A stretch of DNA of 21,879 bases from Candidatus Aminicenantota bacterium. Lineage in GTDB: Bacteria; Acidobacteriota; Aminicenantia; UBA2199. The notes beneath the pieces are model-generated. The model was not told the DNA's origin and made no database searches. It saw nothing but the letters and a program-made list of their open reading frames with translations. The stretch spans positions 7,031,305 to 7,053,183 of the forward strand of contig CP070627.1 in the NCBI GenBank assembly GCA_020355945.1, read 5' to 3'. Below, piece after piece: positions 7,097 to 14,957 of the stretch. Position numbers and translations under genes: made by a program. The first letter of the stretch is position 1. Each line of letters begins with the position of its first letter.

Positions 7097-7618
7097 ATGA
7101 GGAATAAACTTATCGTATTCGTAATAGCGCTGGTGATATTGAGCGTATATGGGGCTGCACAAGAGGTGCCCTTAAACCTTCAAGTTAAATTGATGCTGAA
7201 AATTATTAGTATGGATAGGAACTTCACCCGGTTTGGCGATCCCATTAAAATCGGTGTAAGTTCCGATGAGTTCTTGAAAGAATTAAATGCCATCAAAGGG
7301 AAGTTAACCATCAAAGGGAAAAATTTTGTAGCAGAGAAAATGGCATCCCCCGATAAAGTTCCTGATTATAGGGTGATTTATATGGGTACAAATTGGTCCA
7401 GGAGTTATTTGACTGCATCTGCAAAAGCAGCGGAAAGTAAATGCCTGGTGTTTTGTCAAGCCGAAGAAGGTGTAACAAAAGGCGGCGGAGCTGTTTCATT
7501 TAAAGTCGTGGATGGTAGACCCAAAATCGTGGTTAACGTAGGAAATGCCAAAAAGCAAGGCACTGACTTCCCTGCCGGGTTCTTGAAAATTACCGTAGTG
7601 GTTGGCGGTTTGAGGTAA
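7097..7618 (+). CDS. Secreted YfiR-like (DUF4154) protein, copy 1
   Basis: This 173-residue protein has a signal peptide (MRNKLIVFVIALVILSVYGA, cleavage near residues 20-21) and a small alpha/beta domain resembling the YfiR/DUF4154 family: a PIKIGV strand (49-54) where YfiR has its first core strand, a VIYMG strand (93-97), and the ending DGRPKIVVNVGNAKKQG, which aligns with the usual VRFEIN helix region. The N-terminal helix has LMLKIISMDRNF in place of the classic F-x-x-W-P. Two cysteines (C116 and C120) flank a strand and could form a disulfide. YfiR proteins are periplasmic regulators; no partner kinase or cyclase is adjacent here. The match is by pattern and the family is divergent. It is followed after 36 bp by a paralogue. 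Confidence 0.65.
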   Translation: MRNKLIVFVIALVILSVYGAAQEVPLNLQVKLMLKIISMDRNFTRFGDPIKIGVSSDEFLKELNAIKGKLTIKGKNFVAEKMASPDKVPDYRVIYMGTNWSRSYLTASAKAAESKCLVFCQAEEGVTKGGGAVSFKVVDGRPKIVVNVGNAKKQGTDFPAGFLKITVVVGGLR

Positions 7619-7654
7619 GCTTCAATACAAACCATTATAGGTAGAGGAGGAGAT

Positions 7655-8173
7655 ATGAAAGACAAGCTTGCGCCCCTGGTAATTGCACTGGTCGTATTGA
7701 GTGCATATGGGGCAGCTCAAGAGGTCCCTTTTAATGTCCAGGCCAAGCTGATGTTGAAAATTATATGTATGGATAGGAACATCAATCGACTCGGAAGCCC
7801 GATTAAAATCGGTGTTAGTTCGGATAAGCTTTTGAAGGAGTTAGAGGGAGTTAAAGGATTAAAGATAAAAGGCAAGGATTTCCTGGCGAAAAAAATATTT
7901 TCCCTGGATGATATTGCCAACTATAAGGTAATATATGTGGGAACCAATTGGTCCAGTAATTATTTAGCTGCATCCGCAAAAGCGGTTGAAAACCGATGCC
8001 TGATGTTTTGTGAAGACGAAACCGGTGTGTTAAATGGCGGGGCGGCTGTTTCTTTTAAAGTCGTAGAAGGTAAACCTAAAATCGTGGTTAACCTGGAGAA
8101 TGCCAAAAAACAGGGCACTGACTTCCCCGCAGGCTTCCTGAAAATTACAGTAGTCGTCGGTGGACTGCAATAA
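7655..8173 (+). CDS. Secreted YfiR-like (DUF4154) protein, copy 2
   Basis: A 172-residue tandem paralogue of the preceding gene: the signal peptide, the LMLKII-MDRN block, PIKIGVSSD, GTNWS, the C115/C119 pair and the C-terminal KQGTDFPAGFLKITVVVGGL are nearly unchanged, while the middle (residues 60-90) has drifted. It has its own ribosome site GGAGGAGAT immediately before ATG 7655 and lies 36 bp after copy 1, so the two should be co-transcribed from the promoter at 7011-7039. Maintenance of both reading frames with mostly conservative changes suggests both are functional. It converges on the EamA gene with an 84-bp gap that has no clear terminator hairpin. Confidence 0.65.
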   Translation: MKDKLAPLVIALVVLSAYGAAQEVPFNVQAKLMLKIICMDRNINRLGSPIKIGVSSDKLLKELEGVKGLKIKGKDFLAKKIFSLDDIANYKVIYVGTNWSSNYLAASAKAVENRCLMFCEDETGVLNGGAAVSFKVVEGKPKIVVNLENAKKQGTDFPAGFLKITVVVGGLQ

Positions 8174-8228
8174 TCCATTATATAACTCTACGCCGGAGAA
8201 AAAAACACCAAACTTAACTCAATATACC

Positions 8229-8248
8229 GGGGAAGCGGGGAGCGGGGG
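8229..8248 (+). other. G-run cluster between convergent genes
   Basis: Three runs of guanine (GGGG, GGGG, GGGGG) spaced by AAGC and AGC lie just past the EamA stop codon. A four-run quadruplex cannot form with three-base tetrads, though a two-tetrad form is possible. There is no hairpin terminator in this 84-bp gap. Confidence 0.3.
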
Positions 8249-8257
8249 TTAAAAATT

Positions 8258-9166
8258 CTACTTAAAGAACAGTAACGCAACCCCTACCAGGGCAATGATT
8301 GTTCCAATAATAGCCCTGAAGGTAATTTTTTCTTTATATAAAAAGTGAGACACCGGGATCAAAAGTACCGGGGATAGAGACATTAAGGTGGATGCTGTGC
8401 CAATATGAGTATGGGCAATCGCTTCTAAAGACAAAATAACACCCAATACCGGTCCGGTTAATGCCCCGCTGGTAATTTCAACCAGTGCTTTTTTATCTTT
8501 CATTTTAACGAAATGGGTGTGCATTTTCCCTTGCACCAGGAGAACCAGGGCCAGGGCCACTGCAGCAAAGGTAACGCGGACATGGTTAGCCGAAATAGTT
8601 GAATAGTCGCCTTCCAGTCCCAGGCGGGAGAACAGCAAACCAACCGCTTGACCAACAGCCCCACAAATCCCCAGGGCAATCCCCAGGGCATATTTGTATG
8701 GCTTTTTTGAGGTGGTTGTAATCACAGGGGGTGTCTTTTCCGCCACTACCCAGGCAATACCTCCCATGGTCACCAGGATACCGATGATCTCCATAACCAA
8801 CAGCACCTCACCCAGGAAGACCCAGGCCAAAATAGCGCTAAAAACCGGTGTCAAAAGCATCAACAGCGTAGCCAATCGAGGGCCGATCAATAAAAAAGAT
8901 TCAAATAGAAAACCATCCCCGATTACCAGTCCGATTATGCCGGAAATCCCCAGGTAAAGCAGCCGGTGAGTTTCTATATCAAATGGGAATGGTGTCCCGA
9001 ACCGGATCGTATGAAGCACAATCATAGCAACAACAGCTATCCATAGACGCATATGGTTGACATTTGTAGCGCCTATACGTTTTCCAGCCTGGGTGAACAC
9101 CACTGAATTGAAGGCCCAACATACGGCGGTCAACAGGGCTGCAATTTCGCCATAGACACTCATCAT
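8258..9166 (-). CDS. EamA/DMT-superfamily transporter
   Basis: This 302-residue, ~10-helix membrane protein has two EamA halves: the first begins GEIAALLTAVCWAFNSVVF and includes WVFLGEVLLVMEIIGILVTMGGI; the second begins YALGIALGICGAVGQAVG and ends EKITFRAIIGTIIALVGVALLFF. Members export metabolites such as amino acids, nucleosides or sugars; the substrate cannot be told from sequence. The start is ATG 9166 or ATG 9163; AGGA at 9171-9174 is better spaced for 9163. It has its own promoter (9214-9242), so it need not be part of the hyuAB operon lying upstream on the same strand. Confidence 0.9.
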   Translation of the reverse strand: MMSVYGEIAALLTAVCWAFNSVVFTQAGKRIGATNVNHMRLWIAVVAMIVLHTIRFGTPFPFDIETHRLLYLGISGIIGLVIGDGFLFESFLLIGPRLATLLMLLTPVFSAILAWVFLGEVLLVMEIIGILVTMGGIAWVVAEKTPPVITTTSKKPYKYALGIALGICGAVGQAVGLLFSRLGLEGDYSTISANHVRVTFAAVALALVLLVQGKMHTHFVKMKDKKALVEITSGALTGPVLGVILSLEAIAHTHIGTASTLMSLSPVLLIPVSHFLYKEKITFRAIIGTIIALVGVALLFFK

Positions 9167-9213
9167 TTTATCCTGATATTATTAACCTGGAAAAATCTTG
9201 AAAGATAAGCTGA

Positions 9214-9242
9214 ATTATAACAAGTTTTCCAGTCTATTGCAA
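9214..9242 (-). promoter_or_regulatory. Sigma-70 promoter of the EamA gene
   Basis: On the minus strand: TTGCAA (9242-9237), 17-nt spacer, perfect TATAAT (9219-9214). The start is expected near 9207, about 40 nt before the coding start. Two copies of an 11-mer, TTTCCAGTCTA (9226-9236) and TTTCCAGACTA (9256-9266), sit exactly 30 bp apart over the spacer and just upstream of the -35. Confidence 0.65.
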
Positions 9243-9266
9243 TTTTTTTCAATCCTTTCCAGACTA
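9226..9266. repeat. Paired 11-bp direct repeats at the EamA promoter
   Basis: TTTCCAGTCTA at 9226-9236 and TTTCCAGACTA at 9256-9266 differ at one base and are 30 bp apart, close to three helical turns, so a protein could bind both on the same face. One copy lies in the promoter spacer, which would suit repression. Confidence 0.35.
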
Positions 9267-9276
9267 ACTCAAAAAC

Positions 9277-9308
9277 AACCACAAAAGACACAAGAAGCAC
9301 AAAAAAAA
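9277..9308. repeat. Degenerate CCACnAAG/ACACnAAG intergenic repeat
   Basis: AACCACAAAAG, ACACAAGAAG and CACAAAAAA in series resemble a worn copy of the repeat at 21618-21645 (CCACGAAG, ACACAAAG, ACACGAAG). It occupies the gap after the Nramp-related gene. Confidence 0.4.
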
Positions 9309-9315
9309 TTTCAAA

Positions 9316-10503
9316 TTAAATAAATTTTTTCAAATTGATAATGATGATGATAATAAATACAATAACAAAAATTATATTTTGCAAAACAGTATTTTTAAAT
9401 TCTCCTACTTCTTTTTTATTCAGCAGGTATAGGATAAACAGGGACACGATAGGCAGCAGCAGGGCATTGGCGACCTGGGCGAATACAATCATATGCAGGG
9501 GGTTCAGGCCAAAGATCAGGGTAGAGATACTCACCATGACTCCAAAAAGTATAACTATCAAGAATACAGCCCTGAATCTCGAACTGTTTTCTTTCCAGCC
9601 GAAAAGACCGGAGGCTGTCCAGGCGGCAGCATAAGGCGCTGTAATGGCGGAGGATAGACCGGCACTGAATAACCCGATACCGAAAAATATTTTGGCCAAC
9701 CTCCCCAAAAGAGGCGCCAATTGCAGCGAAAGGTCCGCTGCATTCTTTATCTTTATATCCTGGAAAAAATAGGCGGCTGTGGCAGTGATAATAATAGAGA
9801 TGGTGATTACCCCGCCCAGCCCAATAGAAAGATATGTGTCTGTTCTCATCCAGGGGATTTCGGTTTTTCCTTTCCATTTTTTTAGAATAGTAGAGGAATG
9901 GAGAAAAAGATTGTAAGGAACCACTGTGGTGCCCAGGAGCGCCAGGATCAACAGCATGGAATTTTTGGGAATACCAGGAATAAATCCATTGATAATACCG
10001 GAAAAATCAGGTTTCACAATGATTGCAGATATAAAGAAACTGATTCCCATTAATACCACCAGGCCAATTAAGAATTTTTCAATTATTTTGTAGCTTTGCC
10101 GCCACAGCAGGAGCACTGCTGCCAGACTGATTAAAATGACCCACAGGTACGTGGGGCTGTTGGTGAGAATATTTAAACCCATACTGCCGCCGATGATATT
10201 TCCTGCTTCATAAGCGGCACACCCAACAATGATGGCCAGGAACGCCAGGATTTGAAACCCTAATTTCAGCCATTTGTGTTTGGTTAATTGAACCAGGGCA
10301 GCAGCCACATCGATTTTGGTGGATAAAGAAAACCGTCCTACCATTTCTTGTAATACAATGGCTGCAAAGATGGCAATCACCACCACCCAGATGAGGGAAT
10401 ATCCACAACTTGCGCCGGCCCGTGTGGCAGTGACCACTGTACCAGGGCCGATAAAAGCAGCAGCCACCAGGAAACCGGGCCCGAATTTACTCTTTTTTTC
10501 CAT
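9316..10503 (-). CDS. Nramp-family-related transporter lacking canonical metal ligands
   Basis: This ~395-residue, 11-helix protein of the SLC11/Nramp family is recognised from KFGPGFLVAAAFIGPG, the VLQEMVGRF segment after helix 1, and the helix-6 block VVPYNLFLHS. In canonical Mn/Fe Nramps helix 1 reads DPGN and helix 6 MPHN. Here they read GPGT (residues 19-22) and VPYN (195-198), so the Asp, Asn and Met side-chain metal ligands are Gly, Thr and Val, and the His is Tyr. Such relatives are annotated as Nramp family, but their substrate is uncertain. The open frame extends to GTG 10515; ATG 10503 is preferred because GGTGGAGG (10516-10509) lies five bases upstream. It overlaps the end of hyuB, so it probably serves the same pathway. 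Whether it moves a metal, magnesium or an organic substrate cannot be read from sequence. Confidence 0.82.
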   Translation of the reverse strand: MEKKSKFGPGFLVAAAFIGPGTVVTATRAGASCGYSLIWVVVIAIFAAIVLQEMVGRFSLSTKIDVAAALVQLTKHKWLKLGFQILAFLAIIVGCAAYEAGNIIGGSMGLNILTNSPTYLWVILISLAAVLLLWRQSYKIIEKFLIGLVVLMGISFFISAIIVKPDFSGIINGFIPGIPKNSMLLILALLGTTVVPYNLFLHSSTILKKWKGKTEIPWMRTDTYLSIGLGGVITISIIITATAAYFFQDIKIKNAADLSLQLAPLLGRLAKIFFGIGLFSAGLSSAITAPYAAAWTASGLFGWKENSSRFRAVFLIVILFGVMVSISTLIFGLNPLHMIVFAQVANALLLPIVSLFILYLLNKKEVGEFKNTVLQNIIFVIVFIIIIIINLKKFI

Positions 10504-12061
10504 ATCCGCCTCCACCTGGGGTCCTGATAATTAAACAATCCCCGGCGTTTATTTCCACATTCGCTTTTGACCCCAATGGAATCCTTCTCTTCTTCTTTAA
10601 ACTGTTATTTTGGGTTTCCTGGTATGGTTTTTTTATGAGGACATTTTCACCTGGTTTCCCGGGTTCTCCCCCTTGTAGTCCATAGGGTGGATTTCGTCTT
10701 CGTTCCGAAAGAATACTGACGTGAGCGTCTTTTAAGAATTTATAAGTTCGGATTAAGCCATCACCACCGTTAAATTGGCCTTTTCCCCCGGATTTTTTTC
10801 TTATGGAGTAACTCTTGATTTCCACGGGGAAATCGATTTCCAGGGCTTCGATGGGTGTGTTAAGTGAATTGGTCATATTGGTATGGACGCCGGATTCGCC
10901 GTGGTAAGAGGGTCCGGCGCCAGCACCGCCGCCCAGGGTTTCATAATAGGCAAATCCGTGACCGCCAAAGGAAATATTGTTCATGGTGCCCTGGGATGCG
11001 GCGGGGATTCTACCGGGCATTGCCCGGGATAAAGCGCCCATCAGCACATCAACAATGCGCTGCGAGGTTTCTACATTACCGCCGGCCAGACCAGAGGGTT
11101 TGGATGCATTGACAATACTATCCGGTGGCAGCACCAACTTTACCGGCCGCATAATACCCGAATTAATGGGTATTTCTTCATCCAGCAGCGTGGTTAACAC
11201 GTAAAGAACCGATGAATATGTGACTGCAGCATTGGTATTGATCCCTCCCTTTACCTGGGGAGAAGAGCCGGAAAAATCAATAACCAGCTCATCCCCTTTG
11301 ACTTTCAGGCATACCTTGATTAAAATATCCCGGGTTTCAAACCCGTCATCGTCCAGTAAATCTTCAAAATAATAATTCCCATCCGGTATTTCTGCGATCA
11401 GGGATTTGAATAGCTGTTCCGTATAGTCGATAAGGAATTTTGAATAGTTGTCGATGTTATGAAGGCCGTATTTTTCGATATTTTCTTCAAGTCGTTGTAT
11501 TCCTCTTTTGTTGGCGGCGATTTGGGCCATGAGGTCGCCCCTCCGTTCTACAGGCGTCCTGACATTGGAGAGTATCATGTTGAAGATTTCTTCGTCCGGT
11601 TTGTTTCGCTTGAGTAATTTTACCGGTGGGATGATGAGGCCTTCCTGGAAGATTTCCGAAGAGAGGGGCATGGAACCTGCCTGCATACCGCCCACATCGC
11701 TGTGATGTGCCCGGTTGGCAATAAAAAAAGCGATTCTCCCTTTCTGGAATACCGGGGCAATCAGGGTAATATCCGGCAGATGAGTTCCTCCCCGGTAGGG
11801 GTCATTTAATATCACCATATCCCCTTCTTGAAACGCCACTTCTGAAAGCGCAGCCTTCACCGACAACGGCATGGCACCCAAATGCACCGGTATATGGGTG
11901 CCAAACGCAAAACTCTCACCCGCAGCGGTAAATAACGCACAAGAAAAATCTTTTCGCTCTTTAATATTGGGTGAGAAAGCAGAATACTGCAATATCTTTC
12001 CCATTTCATCCGAAATGGATTGGAAAATGTTTTTAAATATGGTTATCTCAATCACATCCAT
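10487..12061 (-). CDS. hyuB: Hydantoinase B / oxoprolinase family subunit
   Basis: This 524-residue subunit of the ATP-dependent hydantoinase/5-oxoprolinase family pairs with HyuA to open cyclic amides such as 5-oxoproline or N-methylhydantoin. Hallmarks are the N-terminal SPNIKERKDFSCALF, NDPYRGGTHLPDI (86-98), NRAHHSDVGG (116-125), the region with SGSSPQVKGGIN, and the closing RTPGGGGYG. The open frame extends to ATG 12076, which overlaps the hyuA stop as ATGA. ATG 12061 has AGGA six bases upstream and fits the family N-terminus (M-D-x-I-x), so it is preferred. The 3' end overlaps the transporter gene. The exact substrate within the family cannot be assigned. Confidence 0.9.
   Translation of the reverse strand: MDVIEITIFKNIFQSISDEMGKILQYSAFSPNIKERKDFSCALFTAAGESFAFGTHIPVHLGAMPLSVKAALSEVAFQEGDMVILNDPYRGGTHLPDITLIAPVFQKGRIAFFIANRAHHSDVGGMQAGSMPLSSEIFQEGLIIPPVKLLKRNKPDEEIFNMILSNVRTPVERRGDLMAQIAANKRGIQRLEENIEKYGLHNIDNYSKFLIDYTEQLFKSLIAEIPDGNYYFEDLLDDDGFETRDILIKVCLKVKGDELVIDFSGSSPQVKGGINTNAAVTYSSVLYVLTTLLDEEIPINSGIMRPVKLVLPPDSIVNASKPSGLAGGNVETSQRIVDVLMGALSRAMPGRIPAASQGTMNNISFGGHGFAYYETLGGGAGAGPSYHGESGVHTNMTNSLNTPIEALEIDFPVEIKSYSIRKKSGGKGQFNGGDGLIRTYKFLKDAHVSILSERRRNPPYGLQGGEPGKPGENVLIKKPYQETQNNSLKKKRRIPLGSKANVEINAGDCLIIRTPGGGGYGKKE
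10509..10516 (-). promoter_or_regulatory. Ribosome site inside the Gly-rich end of hyuB
   Basis: On the minus strand GGTGGAGG lies five bases before ATG 10503. These bases are at the same time the glycine codons of the conserved GGGGYG C-terminal motif of HyuB. This decides the start of the transporter gene and implies translational coupling. Confidence 0.7.
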
Positions 12062-12072
12062 TTTAATTCCTG

Positions 12073-14034
12073 TCATCTGCGGTATGCATATAGTAAAATA
12101 TTGGAATATTCATCAATATCCACTTCAAATCCCCTGGGAACAATCACCGTGGAATCGTTGCCTGCAATGATGGCGGGGATTTCGATGCGATTCCCCGGCA
12201 TCAACTCGGCCCGGCGATAGATACGGAATTCTTGAAATTTCCCGTTAAAATAAACTTCTTTCCTGTATAATACCTTTGCATCCTGGGATATCTTTCTTTT
12301 TCGTTCTATTTCCAGGTGCGGGGTTTTGCCGATTGCCAGCACCCGGAGATTAACGATTTCGCAGTCATTGTCATTAAGGGAATAAGAATAGAGCTGGTGA
12401 TGCATGTGGTGAAAGGTTTTTATAAAATCGTCGCTGTAGGGAACCGTCAATTCATAGGATTGGCCTTTGTATCTCATATCGGTGTATTTGAGGATTTGCG
12501 GCCCTGTAAATCCCTCTTCTGCGAGGATTTGTCCTGCTTTTTTTGACATGGTTGAGAAGATGGAATCCAGGTCATCTTTGATACCGGGAGAGTACATTTT
12601 CAAGAGGGATTGGACCAGTTCTTTTTTAAAATCCGCTACCAGCATTCCCAGGGCGGAGAGGACCCCGGGGTTAGGGGGGATGAGAATTTTTTTCATTCCC
12701 AGTTGTTCCGCCAGGAGAGCGGCCACCATTCCACCGGCACCACCAAAGGGCATCAGGGTATAAAGCCTGGGGTCTTCTCCTTTTTCCAGGGTAACCGATC
12801 GCAAAGCCCGTTCCATAGAGGATACGGAAATGCGGATAATGCCTTCTGCGGTTTCAAAGAGGTTTTTATTGATTCGTTCACCGATTTTTTTGATGAACTT
12901 AACGCTTCGTTTGGGATAAATTTTCATTTTCCCGCCCAGGAACATTTCAGGGATAATGGCGCCTGTAACCACAAAGGCATCCGTGACAGTAACCAGTTCG
13001 AATTTGCCATAGCAGGCAGGTCCGGGGTCTGCCCCGGCACTTTCCGGTCCCACTTGCAGTACCCCACCCCTGTCAATCCTGGCAATGGAACCACCACCGG
13101 CACCCACTGTGGCGATATCGATCATGGGTAATCTTAAGGGGAGGTCTTCTAAAAAACCGTCCCGTGTTAGTGTTATATCTCCTTTTTTTATAACTGATAC
13201 ATCCGTGGACGTGCCGCCCATGTCCAGGGTCACCAGGTTGGCCTCCCCGGTTAATTCCGCGATTCGTTGGGCTGCGATCACACCCCCGGCAGGGCCGGAC
13301 ATGATGGTGCGAATGGGTTCATTTATAATACGATCCGGTGATAAAATACCGCCATTGGACTGGATAATCGAGAGTCTTTTTCCTTTTACTTCCTGTTTAA
13401 GATTATCCACATAATCGGCAATCACCGGTTTCAGGGCGGCATTGAGTATGGTCACCACCGCCCGTTCGTATTCCCGGTATTCCGGCATGACTTCATGGGA
13501 AGCAGTAACATAAAAGCCAAAATCTCTTAGTATTTGGGCCGCGAATTTCTCATTTTGGGGATTCTTATATGAATGGAGAAACACAATCCCAACGGATTGG
13601 ACATTTCTCTTTTTTAATTCTTCGCCTATTTTGGTAATTTCCTCCTGGGTGGGTTTTCGAATAATGGTACCATCCTTGAGGGTGCGCTCATTAATACCGC
13701 AGCACAGGGAAAGGGGGACAATGGGGAAGGGTTTCTTTACCTTCAACGAAAAAAGCCCTGTCCGGTTTTGCCTGCCAATGTAAAGAATATGTTGGAATCC
13801 TTTTGTACAGAGAAACGCGCTTTTGGCCATCTTTTTTTGTAAAAATGCATTGGTGGAAACCGTGGTGCCGTGAACCAGTTCGAAGTCTTGCTCCATATAA
13901 GGTTTTAATCCTTCCAGGATGGACAATGCCGGGTTGCGGGGAGTAGAAGGAAGTTTAAGGGAGTAAAGGGTTTCTCCGTCAAAAAAAACAAAATCGGTAA
14001 ACGTACCGCCTGTGTCAATGCCGATTCTTATCAT
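12073..14034 (-). CDS. hyuA: Hydantoinase A / oxoprolinase family ATPase subunit
   Basis: This 653-residue subunit has the actin-like ATP-binding fold: IGIDTGGTFTDFV (4-16), HGTTVSTNAFL (55-65), SGPAGG (246-251), LDMGGTSTDVS (270-280), GAGGGSIARID (311-321) and GPESAGADPGPACYGK (329-344). HyuA phosphorylates or activates the cyclic amide carbonyl before ring opening with HyuB; family members act on 5-oxoproline, hydantoins or, in the acetone carboxylase branch, ketones. The HyuA/HyuB split is the usual bacterial form, whereas eukaryotic 5-oxoprolinase is fused. ATG 14034 follows a poorly spaced AAGGA. It is the first gene of a hyuA-hyuB-transporter operon with overlapping ends, 95 bp after the response-regulator gene on the same strand. 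No strong promoter is visible in that gap, so read-through from the signalling operon is possible. Confidence 0.92.
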   Translation of the reverse strand: MIRIGIDTGGTFTDFVFFDGETLYSLKLPSTPRNPALSILEGLKPYMEQDFELVHGTTVSTNAFLQKKMAKSAFLCTKGFQHILYIGRQNRTGLFSLKVKKPFPIVPLSLCCGINERTLKDGTIIRKPTQEEITKIGEELKKRNVQSVGIVFLHSYKNPQNEKFAAQILRDFGFYVTASHEVMPEYREYERAVVTILNAALKPVIADYVDNLKQEVKGKRLSIIQSNGGILSPDRIINEPIRTIMSGPAGGVIAAQRIAELTGEANLVTLDMGGTSTDVSVIKKGDITLTRDGFLEDLPLRLPMIDIATVGAGGGSIARIDRGGVLQVGPESAGADPGPACYGKFELVTVTDAFVVTGAIIPEMFLGGKMKIYPKRSVKFIKKIGERINKNLFETAEGIIRISVSSMERALRSVTLEKGEDPRLYTLMPFGGAGGMVAALLAEQLGMKKILIPPNPGVLSALGMLVADFKKELVQSLLKMYSPGIKDDLDSIFSTMSKKAGQILAEEGFTGPQILKYTDMRYKGQSYELTVPYSDDFIKTFHHMHHQLYSYSLNDNDCEIVNLRVLAIGKTPHLEIERKRKISQDAKVLYRKEVYFNGKFQEFRIYRRAELMPGNRIEIPAIIAGNDSTVIVPRGFEVDIDEYSNILLYAYRR

Positions 14035-14129
14035 CGTTTATTTTATCCTTATTTCATTCAATTGGATTGAGGAGTAATTTTAACATATTTTGAGAAATTG
14101 TACACTCACCAAGACCTGGTTCAGCAATT

Positions 14130-14957
14130 CTAGAAATGTTGGGGCTTTTGATAGTCACGTAATTGCGTTTTTACTTCTTCCAGCTTATCATCCAGTGAAA
14201 CCATTTTCGTGGAATCAACACCCAATAAGTAGAGGTTACTATGTCGCCTGAATTTATCTATGATGTGAATCAATCTCTTCAACCCTTCTTCCATTCGAAT
14301 TAAACATTTCCTCTCCAGGGGTTTTAGAGATTCCATGTCCAGGGATTCGATTAACATGTCCAGGTACCCCTGGATGACGGTAATGGGCTGGTTCATTTCA
14401 TGGCTAGCGGTGACAGATACTGCTTTAACCGCACTTTCTTTCTCCCGCTCAATTAATTCTTCCTGGGAGCCTTTTAATTCCTGGTAGGATTTTTGCATTT
14501 CTTCAAAGGTTTCGGTTAACTGCTGGTGGTGATCTTTGATGAGGTCGATAGATTTTTTTAATTGGATATGGGTGCGAACCCGCGCCACTACCTCTGCATC
14601 CTCAAAAGGCTTGGTAATATAATCCACCGCTCCCAATTTAAATCCCTTGACTTTGTCTTCTATTCCCACTTTGGCAGTTAGAAAGATAATAGGAACAACG
14701 GCTGTTTGTGGATTTTCTTTGAGCTGGTTACACACGTCAAAACCATCAATGTCTCCCAGCATAATATCCAATAAGATCAAATCCGGTAATTTCTTTTTCA
14801 CCAACCGGAGGGCCTCTTTTCCACTGGTGGCAATGGCAAAGGAATATTCACCAATATTTAAGATTTGATGCAATATCTGGACATTTTGGGGGACATCATC
14901 CACTAATAAAATAAGGGGTTTGCCAATAGGTGATTGGTGGTCATTATTTTTAGTCAT
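14130..14957 (-). CDS. REC domain fused to an orphan His-dimerisation domain
   Basis: This 275-residue protein has a receiver domain (about 14-132) with the acidic pair D20/D21, phospho-acceptor D64, T94 and K116. A coiled coil (about 135-175) follows, then a HisKA-type segment with the H-box SHEMNQP (H186) and a second helix to ~240. There is no HATPase domain: the protein ends ~35 residues later with no N, G1 or G2 box. Normal REC-HisKA-HATPase proteins are well over 350 residues, so the catalytic part is missing, yet the stop is clean. It overlaps the upstream kinase gene by 8 bp. It is probably phosphorylated by that kinase and may dimerise with it or relay phosphate through H186. No DNA-binding or GGDEF output is present. 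Confidence 0.88.
   Translation of the reverse strand: MTKNNDHQSPIGKPLILLVDDVPQNVQILHQILNIGEYSFAIATSGKEALRLVKKKLPDLILLDIMLGDIDGFDVCNQLKENPQTAVVPIIFLTAKVGIEDKVKGFKLGAVDYITKPFEDAEVVARVRTHIQLKKSIDLIKDHHQQLTETFEEMQKSYQELKGSQEELIEREKESAVKAVSVTASHEMNQPITVIQGYLDMLIESLDMESLKPLERKCLIRMEEGLKRLIHIIDKFRRHSNLYLLGVDSTKMVSLDDKLEEVKTQLRDYQKPQHF

Noticed and set aside
8229..8248. G-quadruplex between EamA and the YfiR-like pair
   Set aside because: Only three G runs are present, so a stable three-tetrad quadruplex cannot form; kept only as a low-confidence note.
12610..13131. 173-codon open frame on the plus strand inside hyuA
   Set aside because: It is antisense to conserved HyuA motifs and its translation shows no recognisable domain.
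14035..14129. Promoter for hyuA in the gap after the REC gene
   Set aside because: A TAAAAT-like box exists but no matching -35 at proper spacing, so no promoter is called.
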